NCBI GenBank assembly: GCA_003614735.1
Contig: KZ992497.1
Span: 1-41,354, forward strand
Direction: 5' to 3'
Length of the DNA stretch: 41,354 bases
Origin: Thamnocephalis sphaerospora
Lineage: Eukaryota; Zoopagomycota; Zoopagomycetes; Zoopagales; Sigmoideomycetaceae
Part shown: positions 31,253 through 40,223 of the stretch, piece after piece
Numbering within the stretch: the first letter of the stretch is position 1
How the letters are laid out: each line of letters starts with the position of its first letter
Notes under the pieces: generated by a model
Databases searched by the model: none
Seen by the model: the letters and a program-made list of their open reading frames with translations, nothing else
Told to the model about the DNA's origin: nothing
Program-made: the position numbers and the translations under genes

Positions 31253-32867
31253 GGCCGCGCACCACACGCGCGTTGACACACCCGCTTACACGTGTGTGCA
31301 CGGCTGCGAAGCAAATGGACAAACAAGCAGCTTCCCTGGCTAGTACGCCAACGCTGCGTCGTAGCGGCTGCTGTCTCGGCTCTATTCCAGTAGTAGCAGT
31401 AGTACTAACTGACGGTAGACGCTTCACCTCAACAGACGACTATGCAATCAGACTGATGCTCGAGCACCACAAAGTGAGCGGTGCTGTGTGTGTACGTGTG
31501 TGTGTGTGAAAGCGGAGCCAGACGGTGTGAGTGTATGGGTGCGAGTGAGTGTGGGGGCAGAGGAGAATGGCGGACAAACGTAGCAGCAAGCAAGACGAGA
31601 ACAAACAGGGATGAAGCCAAGGCCGAAGCAGTCGAGGAGAAAGAGAAGCGAAAGCAACAAGAAGCGAGCCAAAGCGCGAGAAAGTCATGACATAAATGGG
31701 AACCAATCAACAAGATCAACCGCATATCATCCGCGACCAGAGCGCGCTTAACGAGCAAAGCAGGGGTCGTCGGGGTGGCGACGGCAATAATATGCTGGCC
31801 ATGGTCCTGGGCCTGGGACACAGCAGCAGCGACCACCAAGCGGGTGTGGGCTCGGCTGGCGACGCACGTTGGCCAAAAGACTGGCCGCCAGTGTGTATGC
31901 AGCCACCAGTGCATTCGATCACTGTGCGGTACACATAGCACCCACGAGCGCTTCAGCTGGGTAATACGCCAGGCCAGTGACACCATGCTGCCTGGCATCA
32001 CGCCGGCGCCTATCACGGCACGACGGGGAAGAGGCAAGTAAGACTGTGCTGGGGAATAAAAGGCGAAACGGCGTTCAGGAGAGGACGCACATCTACGTAG
32101 CCGGCCGCATTCGTATCAACGTATGGTTCCTATCAGCAGCATGCGTGGCACTACTCATGGTCACATGAGGTGACGATGACTCAGTCTCATAGCCCGCCAC
32201 TGTTGCCACTGTTGCCACCACTACCACCAGTTGCTCACCGCAAGCGCAACCGCTGCGCTACAGCGGCCCCGACAATGCATGTAAGCCGCCGTACTCGTAG
32301 CGCGACTGGCCACGATGCACCCCCATCTGCAGCTCGGCCCAGGCACTGCAGCGTGCGGTGGATGCGAAAAGGGGGAGCGGTCAGTAGACACGCCATGCTC
32401 GCCGGATATGCCACCATAGCATCGTCACTCCGCCCGGCCCCATCCCGTCCCGTGATCTCTCGTATATAATCCGACACCCCACCGAGACTGCTCTCGCCCG
32501 CACATACTCCCACTTGACCTCACTTGTTCCTCTGGCTGCACCCACCTGCTGCCACCGCTGACTCCCTGTCTATCTCCATCTCCCCTACCTGTTGTCAGGC
32601 AGACTGTCTTGCCACCTACATACGCCTCCTCATCTCTCCCGGCCGCCCCCTTCTAGCGCGCACTCGTTCTTGCGCCCAACTTCCCTTGTGCTATACCACC
32701 CTTTTGCTCACCGTCGGCCGCGCCCTCCCCAGCAATCTTGGACCACACCGCCAAGACTTTCTTTGCACCCATTCTCATCTGTACGCTTTAACCAACCACT
32801 TCCACGCAACAATATACGGTGCCCACTGCTGCACTAGCTCATACGCAATCGCAAGCCATCGGTCAAG
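31253..32867. other. Divergent intergenic region (Ral2-like and subtilase promoters)
   Basis: About 1.6 kb. The last 400 nt before the subtilase ATG are strongly pyrimidine-rich on the plus strand, with a TATATAAT box at 32463-32470. A TG-rich stretch occurs at 31486-31510. Open frames such as 31429-32037 (-) are low in information and I reject them. Confidence 0.5.
32463..32470 (+). promoter_or_regulatory. Possible TATA box of the subtilase gene
   Basis: TATATAAT lies about 400 nt upstream of the ATG and is followed by a long CT-rich stretch. If used, it implies an untranslated leader of roughly 370 nt or a leader intron. Confidence 0.35.
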
Positions 32868-34253
32868 ATGCGTCCCGTCAAGACCGTCGTGCTGCTAGTC
32901 TCGGCGGCCACCGCCGTCATTGCGCTGCTGAGCGTCGGTGTTGACGCTGTGCCACGCCACGGCAGCTCGTCCGGTCTGCACTCGCAGCCGGCCACCGTGC
33001 TGGCTCCGCTGCTGGCTGCCGAGGACGCCGATCTGGTCGACGATCACTACATTGTCGTGCTCAAGAAGGATCTGAGCAGCGAGCAGCTGGAGGCACACCA
33101 TAACCTGCTGGCCGCCTTCCTGGCCCAGCATGGCGGCCTGTCCGATGAGGGCGGCCAGAACGAGCTCCGTCACGTGTATGAGATGGAGGGCATGCGCGGC
33201 TACGCCGGCAAGTTCTCCAGCGAGGTGGTTGACCGTGTGCGCGAAGCACCCGAGGTCGACTTTGTGGAGCGTGACTCGGTCGTCTACGCAACCGCGCTGC
33301 AAAAGAATGCTCCGTGGGGTTTGGCGCGCATCTCGCACCGCGAAGCACTCACCTTCCGCACCTTCAACAAGTACCCGTACGATGCCCGCGCCGGCAGCGA
33401 CGTCACCGCCTACATTGTCGACACCGGTGTCAACATCCACCACCAAGACTTTGAAGGCCGCGCCGAGTGGGGCGCCACCATTCCCGAAGGCGATGAAGAT
33501 GTCGACGGCAACGGTCACGGCACTCACGTGGCCGGCACCGTGGCTGGCAAGCGCTACGGCGTAGCCAAGAAGGCCAAGATTGTTGCGGTCAAGGTGCTGC
33601 GCTCCAACGGTTCCGGCTCCATGTCGGATGTCGTCCGCGGTGTGCAGTGGGTTGCCGAGGCGCACGAGGCTGCCAAGCTCAAGAGCAAGAACAACAAGCG
33701 CAGCGCCAGCGTTGCCAACATGTCGCTGGGCGGTGGCTACTCGCGCGCGCTCAACATGGCCGTGGATGCCGTCGTTGACACTGGCGTGCACTTTGCCGTC
33801 GCTGCCGGTAACGACAACCGTGACGCCTGCGACTACTCGCCAGCCTCGGCCAAGAACGCTGTCACCGTCGGCGCCAGCACCATCGAGGATGAACGCGCAT
33901 GGTTCTCGAACTACGGCAAGTGCACTGACGTGTTTGCCCCGGGCAAGGACATCACCTCCACCTGGATCGGCTCCAACGTCGCCACCAACACCATCTCGGG
34001 CACCTCCATGGCTTCGCCGCACGTCTGCGGTCTGATGGCCTACCTGCTCTCGCTCAAGGACAACCCGCGGGATGTGACGCCTGATGAGCTCAAGGAAGAG
34101 CTCATTCGCACCTCCGTCAAGGGCGTGCTCGAGGGTATTCCCAAGGACACCAAGAACCGCCTCGTTTTCTCTGACCCGCCAAGGAAGATCAACGAGGATG
34201 GCTGGTTGATCTGGGTGAAGAAGTTTGTCGACCGCTTCACCGTCTCTGTCTAA
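32868..34253 (+). CDS. Proteinase K-like subtilase (S8A, cerevisin/PRB1 type)
   Basis: An intronless ORF of 461 aa. The signal peptide is MRPVKTVVLLVSAATAVIAL. The I9 inhibitor propeptide follows at about 60-140 (HYIVVLKKDLSSEQLEAH...VDFVERDSVVY). The mature domain begins near APWGLARISHR. Catalytic residues are D185 (IVDTGVNIHH), H217 (GNGHGTHVAGT) and S380 (SGTSMASPHV), with oxyanion N315 (VAAGNDN). The fold is that of fungal proteinase K and vacuolar protease B, which are self-processing endopeptidases. Secreted or vacuolar location cannot be decided. Codon use is extremely biased to C/G at third positions, suggesting high expression. That bias also creates a full-length open frame on the opposite strand. 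The CT-rich leader is typical of strongly transcribed fungal genes. Confidence 0.97.
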   Translation: MRPVKTVVLLVSAATAVIALLSVGVDAVPRHGSSSGLHSQPATVLAPLLAAEDADLVDDHYIVVLKKDLSSEQLEAHHNLLAAFLAQHGGLSDEGGQNELRHVYEMEGMRGYAGKFSSEVVDRVREAPEVDFVERDSVVYATALQKNAPWGLARISHREALTFRTFNKYPYDARAGSDVTAYIVDTGVNIHHQDFEGRAEWGATIPEGDEDVDGNGHGTHVAGTVAGKRYGVAKKAKIVAVKVLRSNGSGSMSDVVRGVQWVAEAHEAAKLKSKNNKRSASVANMSLGGGYSRALNMAVDAVVDTGVHFAVAAGNDNRDACDYSPASAKNAVTVGASTIEDERAWFSNYGKCTDVFAPGKDITSTWIGSNVATNTISGTSMASPHVCGLMAYLLSLKDNPRDVTPDELKEELIRTSVKGVLEGIPKDTKNRLVFSDPPRKINEDGWLIWVKKFVDRFTVSV

Positions 34254-34531
34254 GCACATCTAGTTTGTCTGCTCTGTGAGCACCTGTTTGCTTGTTTGAC
34301 GTGCACGACACGATTCATGCATTGGCGTGTCCTGTGATGTCCGTATCCGACTCGTCTTTCCGTAGAGATGCTGTGCGGTGGTGACAATATACCAGGATGA
34401 TGTTTTCCAGTCATATGCTACTGCTTCAACATTGTGTGTATGCTGGCCACTTTATTTGTTACTAATCATCTGCGTCCGGGCCATGATGGTTACGACATGT
34501 GTAATACTGTAGAATGCGATTTGCGCAGATG

Positions 34532-37500
34532 CTAGATGGTATAGTCGATGACAGCGGCCGCACCGTTGACAGAAAAGAGTGCTGCGGCAGTCGCGGCCGT
34601 GCCCGTGTCGTCGGGCGACAGGCCCAGCTCGGGGTCATTGTACAGGCGCTGCCACGGCGCGCCGATGGAAAAGGTGATCCACCGATGCTTGGGCGGATAG
34701 AAAGCACTGTCGTACCAGCGCCGAAGTGTCGTGGTGGAAGTGTTGTATAGTCTGGTGCCATCGCTGAGACTCAGTAGCGCAAAGCCGCCTGGCTGTTTAG
34801 CGAGAAGCCGATTGTGCGCCACAATAGCCACCACCTTGTCCAGCATCAAATCCAGCGACCATCGCTTCTCCAGCAGCGTACCTGCGTTGCCCGCGGGCGA
34901 CGCCAGCAGAACGAGCGTTGGTGCAGGTGTGGCGTCGGCCGGTGACTCGCCCTGGTAAACGCTATACAGAACAAGCCGGCTGTCGTCGACGCGCAGTGTG
35001 CGGAGGTTCTGCCAAGTGCCACGTATCAGCGTCTTACCGTTCGACATGCAGCGCGACGTTGCGCCGCTGTCTGGATCAAACTCCCATAGTTTCCAGGGGA
35101 CTTGTACGGGGCTGACAGTCTCGCTAATACGATCGATCCAAAAGATACGCATACCTTTCGGTGTTGTACTTTGCACATGCCAAACTGATACGCCTGTGCC
35201 CAAGATATCGGTGTAGCATGCGTGCTTGGCAAGACTGTACACAGACATGCATCCGCGATTGTGCAAACCAGATGGGTTGTCGTAAAACAGGAGCCATTCT
35301 CGGTGGATCGCGATGGGGTACATTTTGCGACTGGCAGTGATGGCACGCGGTGGCCTGTGGAGTGCGTTAAAGTGCCAGGCGTAGACTGAAGTGGTCTCGT
35401 CAGTGTCCAGCGCATCCTCGCTGGCTTGGTAAAGGCTAATGACCAAATGCTCGGCCGACCACAGGCAGTTGCGGATGTTTGCATGCTGCACGTCTACGCC
35501 ATCCCAGCACACTTCCTCTAGCGTCCACATTGGCTGCTGCTGGTCCGCCGACAACCACTGCGTGGCAACAACAGCCTCGCAAGGTGTGGCATCGGCGCGT
35601 GCATACGGGACACTCTGGAGGCGCACGCCATTTGAAGGTGCGGTGGCGGCATTGGCGAGCAAACGTGTAGTATACTGCCCGTAGCGCCAGCGGTGCTCGG
35701 CCGTACGCCGACTGCAGTACATTTCAAACCAGTTGGGCTGAGCATCCAGACGCAGATTCGACGCTCTAGCGCTGCTCTGGTTGTTACGCGTGTTGGTAGA
35801 CAAATGCATCCGCGTGTGCAGACGCATCCAGGCCAGTTCTCTATCGGTTTGCGGTGGAAAGTACAGCATAAATCGACTGCGCCACATTTTCTGATGAGAG
35901 ACGACGCAGTTGCGCAGTCGCCGTGAAACACAGGCCAGCGCCACCAGCGCAGCATCATCGTCCGACAATCGGATAATGTAGTCAATGATCTCATTGGGGA
36001 TGTAGTGAGGCGGAGACAGTGCATCCGCAGCGTCATCGTCCAGATCAGACGCCTTGCCCGAGATGCTAATCACCAGCTGACCGTACGCGCGTTCATCGCC
36101 GCTGATACTCTTCAGATTACAAATCATCGTTTCTGCACGCAGTTTAACAAACAGTATAAGAAAACATCCAAGCCAATCGACAGTCCGTTCCATTACATGC
36201 CGTGCACGTACCTTTCCCATCCGCAACCACGGGCAAAACAAAGCCCATTTGTATCTGAAGTGCACCGAGACATAGCTGACTTTTCTGGTCGAAAATGTTT
36301 ACGGCAACCACGCTTTCTTCTGTGACATTTCTGCCGTGCACAGCGGTGATAAGCAAGGGCAGCACGGGATATCGGCTTGGATGCTAGGTATACTTGCATC
36401 AAAAAGCTCCGATTCCAGCAGGGGCTAAGCGTCTCTCCAATAACTTGCGTGGTGCCTATCCGCCTGCCATCTACTACAACGGCAGCGAATGGATCGGGCA
36501 GGTCTGCGACTGTGCAATGCATCCAATGGAGAATGTCGATTAGAGCGATTGCCATAGCCTTGTGGGCGCTACTCTTCTAACCAGCACCCGCTTACCATCT
36601 CCATGCTGTTTACAGAGACCACGAGCAGCAATGACTGTCATACAAGCAACATTGCGCTGTCATTAGCCATTATGTCCCTATACTTTGCTCCCGTACGAGC
36701 AGCAATCGCTACATTTTGGCAAATTATACAACAACCACTGTAGCCTATGTGCCCACCTGATATCGAAACAAGTCGCCGGTGCCTATTCGCCGGTGTCGTT
36801 TCCTTATGTACCAGCAGGCTCCGTGCTGTGGTGTTTGCATACCAGTTCATGTGAGACTTCCAATCGTCGGACGCCACTTCATACTGGTCATCAAACGGCG
36901 ACTGCGCTGCCAATATATTGGCTGCTGCCAATTCAAAATCATTGACAACGAGGCCACCGCCGTCGAATCGAATCGAACGTGTGCCAGCATCATCAGCAGG
37001 AGTGTAGTCGGTGTAGGTTACGCTGACGATCAGCTGACCGCGCACACTCTTGCTCAGCTCTGTTGCCTGGAGATCTAGTGCGCACGTTTCCTGCACATGT
37101 AGCGGAGACGGTTAGCGTCTGAATGGCCAAGCGTCGCGCGTGCACCACCTACTGCGCAGCTTTCAGCAAATAGCGATTGAATCGATACTCTGACAATCCC
37201 GAGAAAACCACGGTTTTTCTTTGCAAGTTTGCTCTGGTCATAAACCTCCACCGTGATCACACTATCATCCGTGACATCGCTAGCGAAAGGATGGACGCAA
37301 TTGAAGGTTATAATCCACTGGGCGGCAGGCTGACACGTCGTCTCAGATTCAAGGCACCTACAGTAGAAAACTCTGATTCCATGCTGGATTGAGCGACCGT
37401 TTTTTGACCTGCGTAACGCGCATCTGTCCACCATCTACGGTTACTATTGCGATAGTGTCGGGAGAGCCTACAGTACATCAGGATGCTTGGTCAGTGGCAG

Positions 37501-37612
37501 CTTCGTGTCGACTGGCTGACTAGGCCACCGGTGATGCCCATATGCCGCTGCACTTACGAAATATATCGCGCTTGTAGAGGTGTCGCGCACCGACGACTGT
37601 TATCGTCCACAT
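34532..37612 (-). CDS. Double-C2 (Rsp5-type) F-box protein, 8 exons
   Basis: Exons 37612-37558, 37467-37362, 37279-37153, 37090-36812, 36656-36596, 36509-36398, 36330-36212 and 36132-34532 give about 819 aa, all phases agreeing. C2-1 (about 2-122) contains HLYKRDIFRSPDTIAIVTVD, SLNPAWNQSF and EVYDQSKLAKKNRGFLG. This is close to the C2 domain of Rsp5/NEDD4 ligases, which binds membrane phospholipids. A linker of about 65 residues leads to C2-2 (about 194-310; ADLPDPFAAVVVDG, VNIFDQKSQLCLGAL). An F-box follows at about 331-374 (IPNEIIDYIIRL...ALACVSRRLRNCV...MWRSRF), then about 445 residues with WD/propeller-like strands. F-box proteins recruit substrates to SCF (Skp1-cullin) ligases. An in-phase upstream exon (37913-37849, joined to 37667) could add 40 residues. 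Confidence 0.85.
36331..36397 (-). other. GC-AG intron in the C2-F-box gene (67 nt)
   Basis: The donor is GAT|GCAAGTATA and the acceptor cacggcag|AA. It joins NRSFL to NVTEESVVAVNIFDQ in phase 2, exactly the position and phase of the intron in C2-1 (NQSFL to DVTDDSVITVEVYDQ), which has a normal GT donor. The GT five bases in does not join in frame. Confidence 0.83.
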
Positions 37613-38346
37613 CCAAGTTAGTCGCGGTGAGGATGCCGCAGCACCGCCGCACCCAATGTATGCTAACCTGTTAGGTTGACAGGTCGACTGGGTGTACGTT
37701 TAGCGTCGGCACATGAATTAGAGACCATAGGACGCCCATTTGTGTGTGTGTGTGTGTGTGTGTGAGTGCGGCATCCACTTGGACAAGATAATACCGTGAC
37801 CGGCGTCAAAAGACCAAGACGCTTGAGGGCCAAGCATGCCATACGCACCTGACGACCGCCGTTGAGACTGAGGCCATGGCTGGTGCGGAATGTGGAGTTG
37901 CGGTAGCTTGCATCCGCGCAAAGGCAGTGCCGCGTCGGGCAATGCACACGAGCTAGATTGCGCTGGCTTTGGCAAAGGCTGCGCAGGCGAGATGACGCAC
38001 AGTTTGACAACCAGTCACTGTTGCTCACGTTGAGAGTAAAGAGGCGTCAGCGAGCAGCACTTTGACAGACGGTGCTAATAGCGCAAACGAGAACAGAGTG
38101 TCAGCAGCGAGGCTGGCACGTCTCCGTGTTTGTGCCAACCGCCGACCAGCCGCTCGATATGATTCACGGTTACGCCGGCGTGCAGTGGACGCTACACTGA
38201 CTTGCTTCAGTCCTTGCCACTCAAGTAGCACACTTCATTCGCGTACCGCCATGGTCGCGCGCTACAAATTACGAAATCGCGGCACGGCGCAAGCACGGCA
38301 AAAAACGAACTAGTCCTGGAGACCAGCTATCTCGGCACTTTATGTA
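37613..38346. other. Upstream region of the C2-F-box gene
   Basis: It holds a TG tract (37741-37764) and a possible first coding exon (37849-37913, -) with ATG, a GTGCGT donor and an in-phase acceptor at 37668. The remainder is the gap to the tRNA gene. I recognise no other gene. Confidence 0.45.
37741..37764. repeat. (TG)12 microsatellite
   Basis: An uninterrupted TG run upstream of, or within a leader intron of, the C2-F-box gene. Confidence 0.95.
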
Positions 38347-38428
38347 GACACGATGTCCGAGTGGTTAAGGAGTGTGACTAGAAATCACATGGGCTCTGCC
38401 CGCGTAGGTTCAAATCCTGCTCGTGTCG
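38347..38428 (+). tRNA. tRNA-Ser (anticodon AGA)
   Basis: The 82-nt cloverleaf pairs GACACGA (38347-38353) with TCGTGTC (38421-38427), followed by discriminator G. The D arm contains CCGAGTGGTTAAGG. The anticodon arm TGTGA-CTAGAAA-TCACA places AGA at positions 34-36. A long variable arm (TGGGC-TCTG-CCCGC) marks a class II tRNA, as expected for serine, and the T arm is GTAGG-TTCAAAT-CCTGC. There is no intron. CCA is not encoded, as is normal in eukaryotes. A-box and B-box promoter sequences are internal. Confidence 0.97.
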
Positions 38429-38430
38429 CA

Positions 38431-38435
38431 TTTTT
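38431..38435 (+). terminator. RNA polymerase III terminator of tRNA-Ser
   Basis: A T5 run begins 3 nt after the tRNA 3' end, the standard Pol III stop signal. Confidence 0.8.
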
Positions 38436-39129
38436 GCTCCGGGCGGCTCCGCTTCGCGAGCTGCAGCTTCCGCCGCGGCAATCAATGAGCGCGTGCACCT
38501 TGGCTAGTTGGTTTTTTGGGGGCGTAGCAGCCGGCACAAATGGTGGTGCAATGCGCGTGGGTGCCGGGCGATTTCTTGGCAACGGACGTGCCAGAAATAA
38601 TGGACAGCGTGGCCGATTCCGCTCGCCTTTTTTAACACCCTTCGCGCACACGCCCTCACGCCCGTTTTTCTTTCCTTAAGCCTGTCATACTCGTGCCGTC
38701 TCTCTCTCTCTCTCGTCTACTACTCACATTCTCTGCCAACTTTGCCATTGCTTTGTCGCTGCTGACGCTACCTGCGCTGTGCTACTGTTGTGTTGGCCTG
38801 CGAGCCTGTCTCTGCCCCTGCCTTAGCTGTGCACGCATCGAGCTCTGTACTCGCGCCGCGCCCGCAACCGCACGCCTTTGGCTGCTGCCGCTGCGACTGT
38901 TGTATTGCCGAAAAGTTGAACCACCATAGCTGGTCTAGCTATCCGCGCTCCATTTCATTGCGTTTTATTTTCCTCCTTTTCTATCCCCGTCTGCTTGCGC
39001 CGTGTTGTTCTTGTGCGTTTTTCTGTTCATTGTTATCCCTGCTGGCACCACTGCCAGGCCCATTATTGTCATTAACGATTTGTCGCTGCTCTTGCCGTCT
39101 GCAAGTAGCACCCCCGTGAGCTGCTCAGC
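38436..39129. other. Promoter and leader of the HAC1-like gene
   Basis: About 690 nt. The part from 38680 on is pyrimidine-rich, including a TC run at 38700-38714, as expected for a fungal 5' leader. Plus-strand frames here are low-complexity Leu/Cys-rich readings and are not called. Confidence 0.5.
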
Positions 39130-40223
39130 ATGTTTTCGCCCTATCTGGTCTCGCCCAGCGTATCGGACAAGTCGCTGCCCGACACTGCGTCCGGCAGTGA
39201 CGGTTCCGCTTCCCTGACGTTTGCCGACCTGGAGCCATGCTTCGAACAGGAGGCGAATGCTGCCGCCACAGCACTTTCGCTGCAAAATCAAACGCTGCTC
39301 GATCTGACGCAGGCACTGATGTACAGCGATCAGCCCATGTTTGGAGGCGACGCGTCCACGCATCAGCATCACACGCTTTCTCCCATTGCCAAGGTGATGC
39401 CAATGTTTGCCGACAGCGATCTACGCTCGCCTAGCGTGGATGATGTGATCGGTGACAGCGATGCGGCTCCGTCGCCTGCTCTCGAGCCAGTTCGCCCGCG
39501 CCAGAAGCCCGGCCGCAAGCCAAAGGGCGAAGAGCGCGATCCGGCCGAGCAGGCACGTATCCGCACACTGCGCAACCGCGCGGCCGCACAAGCCTCGCGG
39601 GAGCGTAAGCGCCGCCATGTCAGCGATCTCGAGTCATGCAACAAGCGGCTGCGCACCGATAATGAGCTTCTTCAGGAGCGGGTGCGCGCCGCCGAAAGTG
39701 CTCAGGCCACTTTGGCTACACAGGTTCAGTTCCTCTCGAACCAGGTGTCCAGCCTTATGGCTACATTGGCCGCCGCCGCCGCTGCTGCACCTACCTCCTC
39801 CCAGACGATGGCTGTGGACGGCTGGCGTAATACCAACCAGCCGACACCGCCGTCACCGCCACACTGCGACGAATCCACCAACAATGACAGCAATGACAGT
39901 AACGACCATAATGACAACCGCATTGTCCAAGATAGAACCATCCACCGAGGCGACGTGTCTCCCTCGGCCGACGGTCTTGGCGGACCCAAAGCGTCCCCAA
40001 TGTCAGCGCTGGTCGCTGGCATCTCCCTGCAGCGGAGGCCGTTCTGGTCGAGCCTTCACGGCGTATCGACGTGTTTGAAGAAGAAGCAAATGTACATAGC
40101 CAGCTGCCTAGCATCTCGGCGTATGGCAGCCCAGCCACCGACACCGAGCGCGCACTCCTACAGCTACTGCTGCTTGCGCACAGCCCGACCACTGCCGTGT
40201 CGACTTTCGGCAATACCGAGTAG
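39130..40223 (+). CDS. HAC1: HAC1/XBP1-type bZIP transcription factor with probable Ire1-type intron
   Basis: Frame 1 from the ATG at 39130 encodes a bZIP. The basic region RTLRNRAAAQASRERKRR (about 145-162) has the NxxAAQxSR signature of HacA/XBP1 factors. Heptad leucines sit at 167, 174, 181, 195 and 202, and an acidic Asn/Asp-rich stretch follows. These factors switch on unfolded-protein-response genes once Ire1 removes a short cytoplasmic intron and shifts the frame. Here coding switches frame near 40030: the second frame encodes a 63-residue acidic/hydrophobic tail (IDVFEEEANVHS, ERALLQLLLLAHS) ending at TAG 40221-40223. In-phase upstream cuts after 40006 (23-nt intron, 356 aa), 39970 or 39967 (62-nt intron, 343 aa) would all work. 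Unspliced, frame 1 stays open to 40743. A conventional intron 39899-40032 is also in phase and is the main alternative. Confidence 0.85.
40022..40038 (+). promoter_or_regulatory. Predicted Ire1 3' cleavage hairpin in the HAC1-like mRNA
   Basis: The stem TCTCC (40022-40026) pairs with GGAGG (40034-40038), four Watson-Crick pairs plus one G-U, around the seven-base loop CTGCAGC (40027-40033). This loop is identical to the 3' Ire1 site of XBP1 and fits the CNG|CNGN consensus, with cleavage expected between 40029 and 40030. The frame change of the gene falls exactly here. Confidence 0.65.

Noticed and set aside
31429-32037. 202-codon minus-strand frame upstream of the Ral2-like gene
   Set aside because: Its translation includes a TH repeat from a microsatellite and low-complexity Leu/Ser/Pro stretches. 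It sits in the divergent promoter region.
32895-34259. 454-codon open frame antisense to the proteinase K-like gene
   Set aside because: It mirrors a gene with extreme C/G third-position bias, which removes stops from the opposite strand. The translation is repetitive Val/Gly/Ala-rich with no domain.
39899-40032. Conventional GT-AG intron (donor GTAACG) in the bZIP gene
   Set aside because: It is in phase and cannot be excluded. The donor is weaker than others in this window and it would not explain the XBP1-identical hairpin, so it is kept only as the alternative model.
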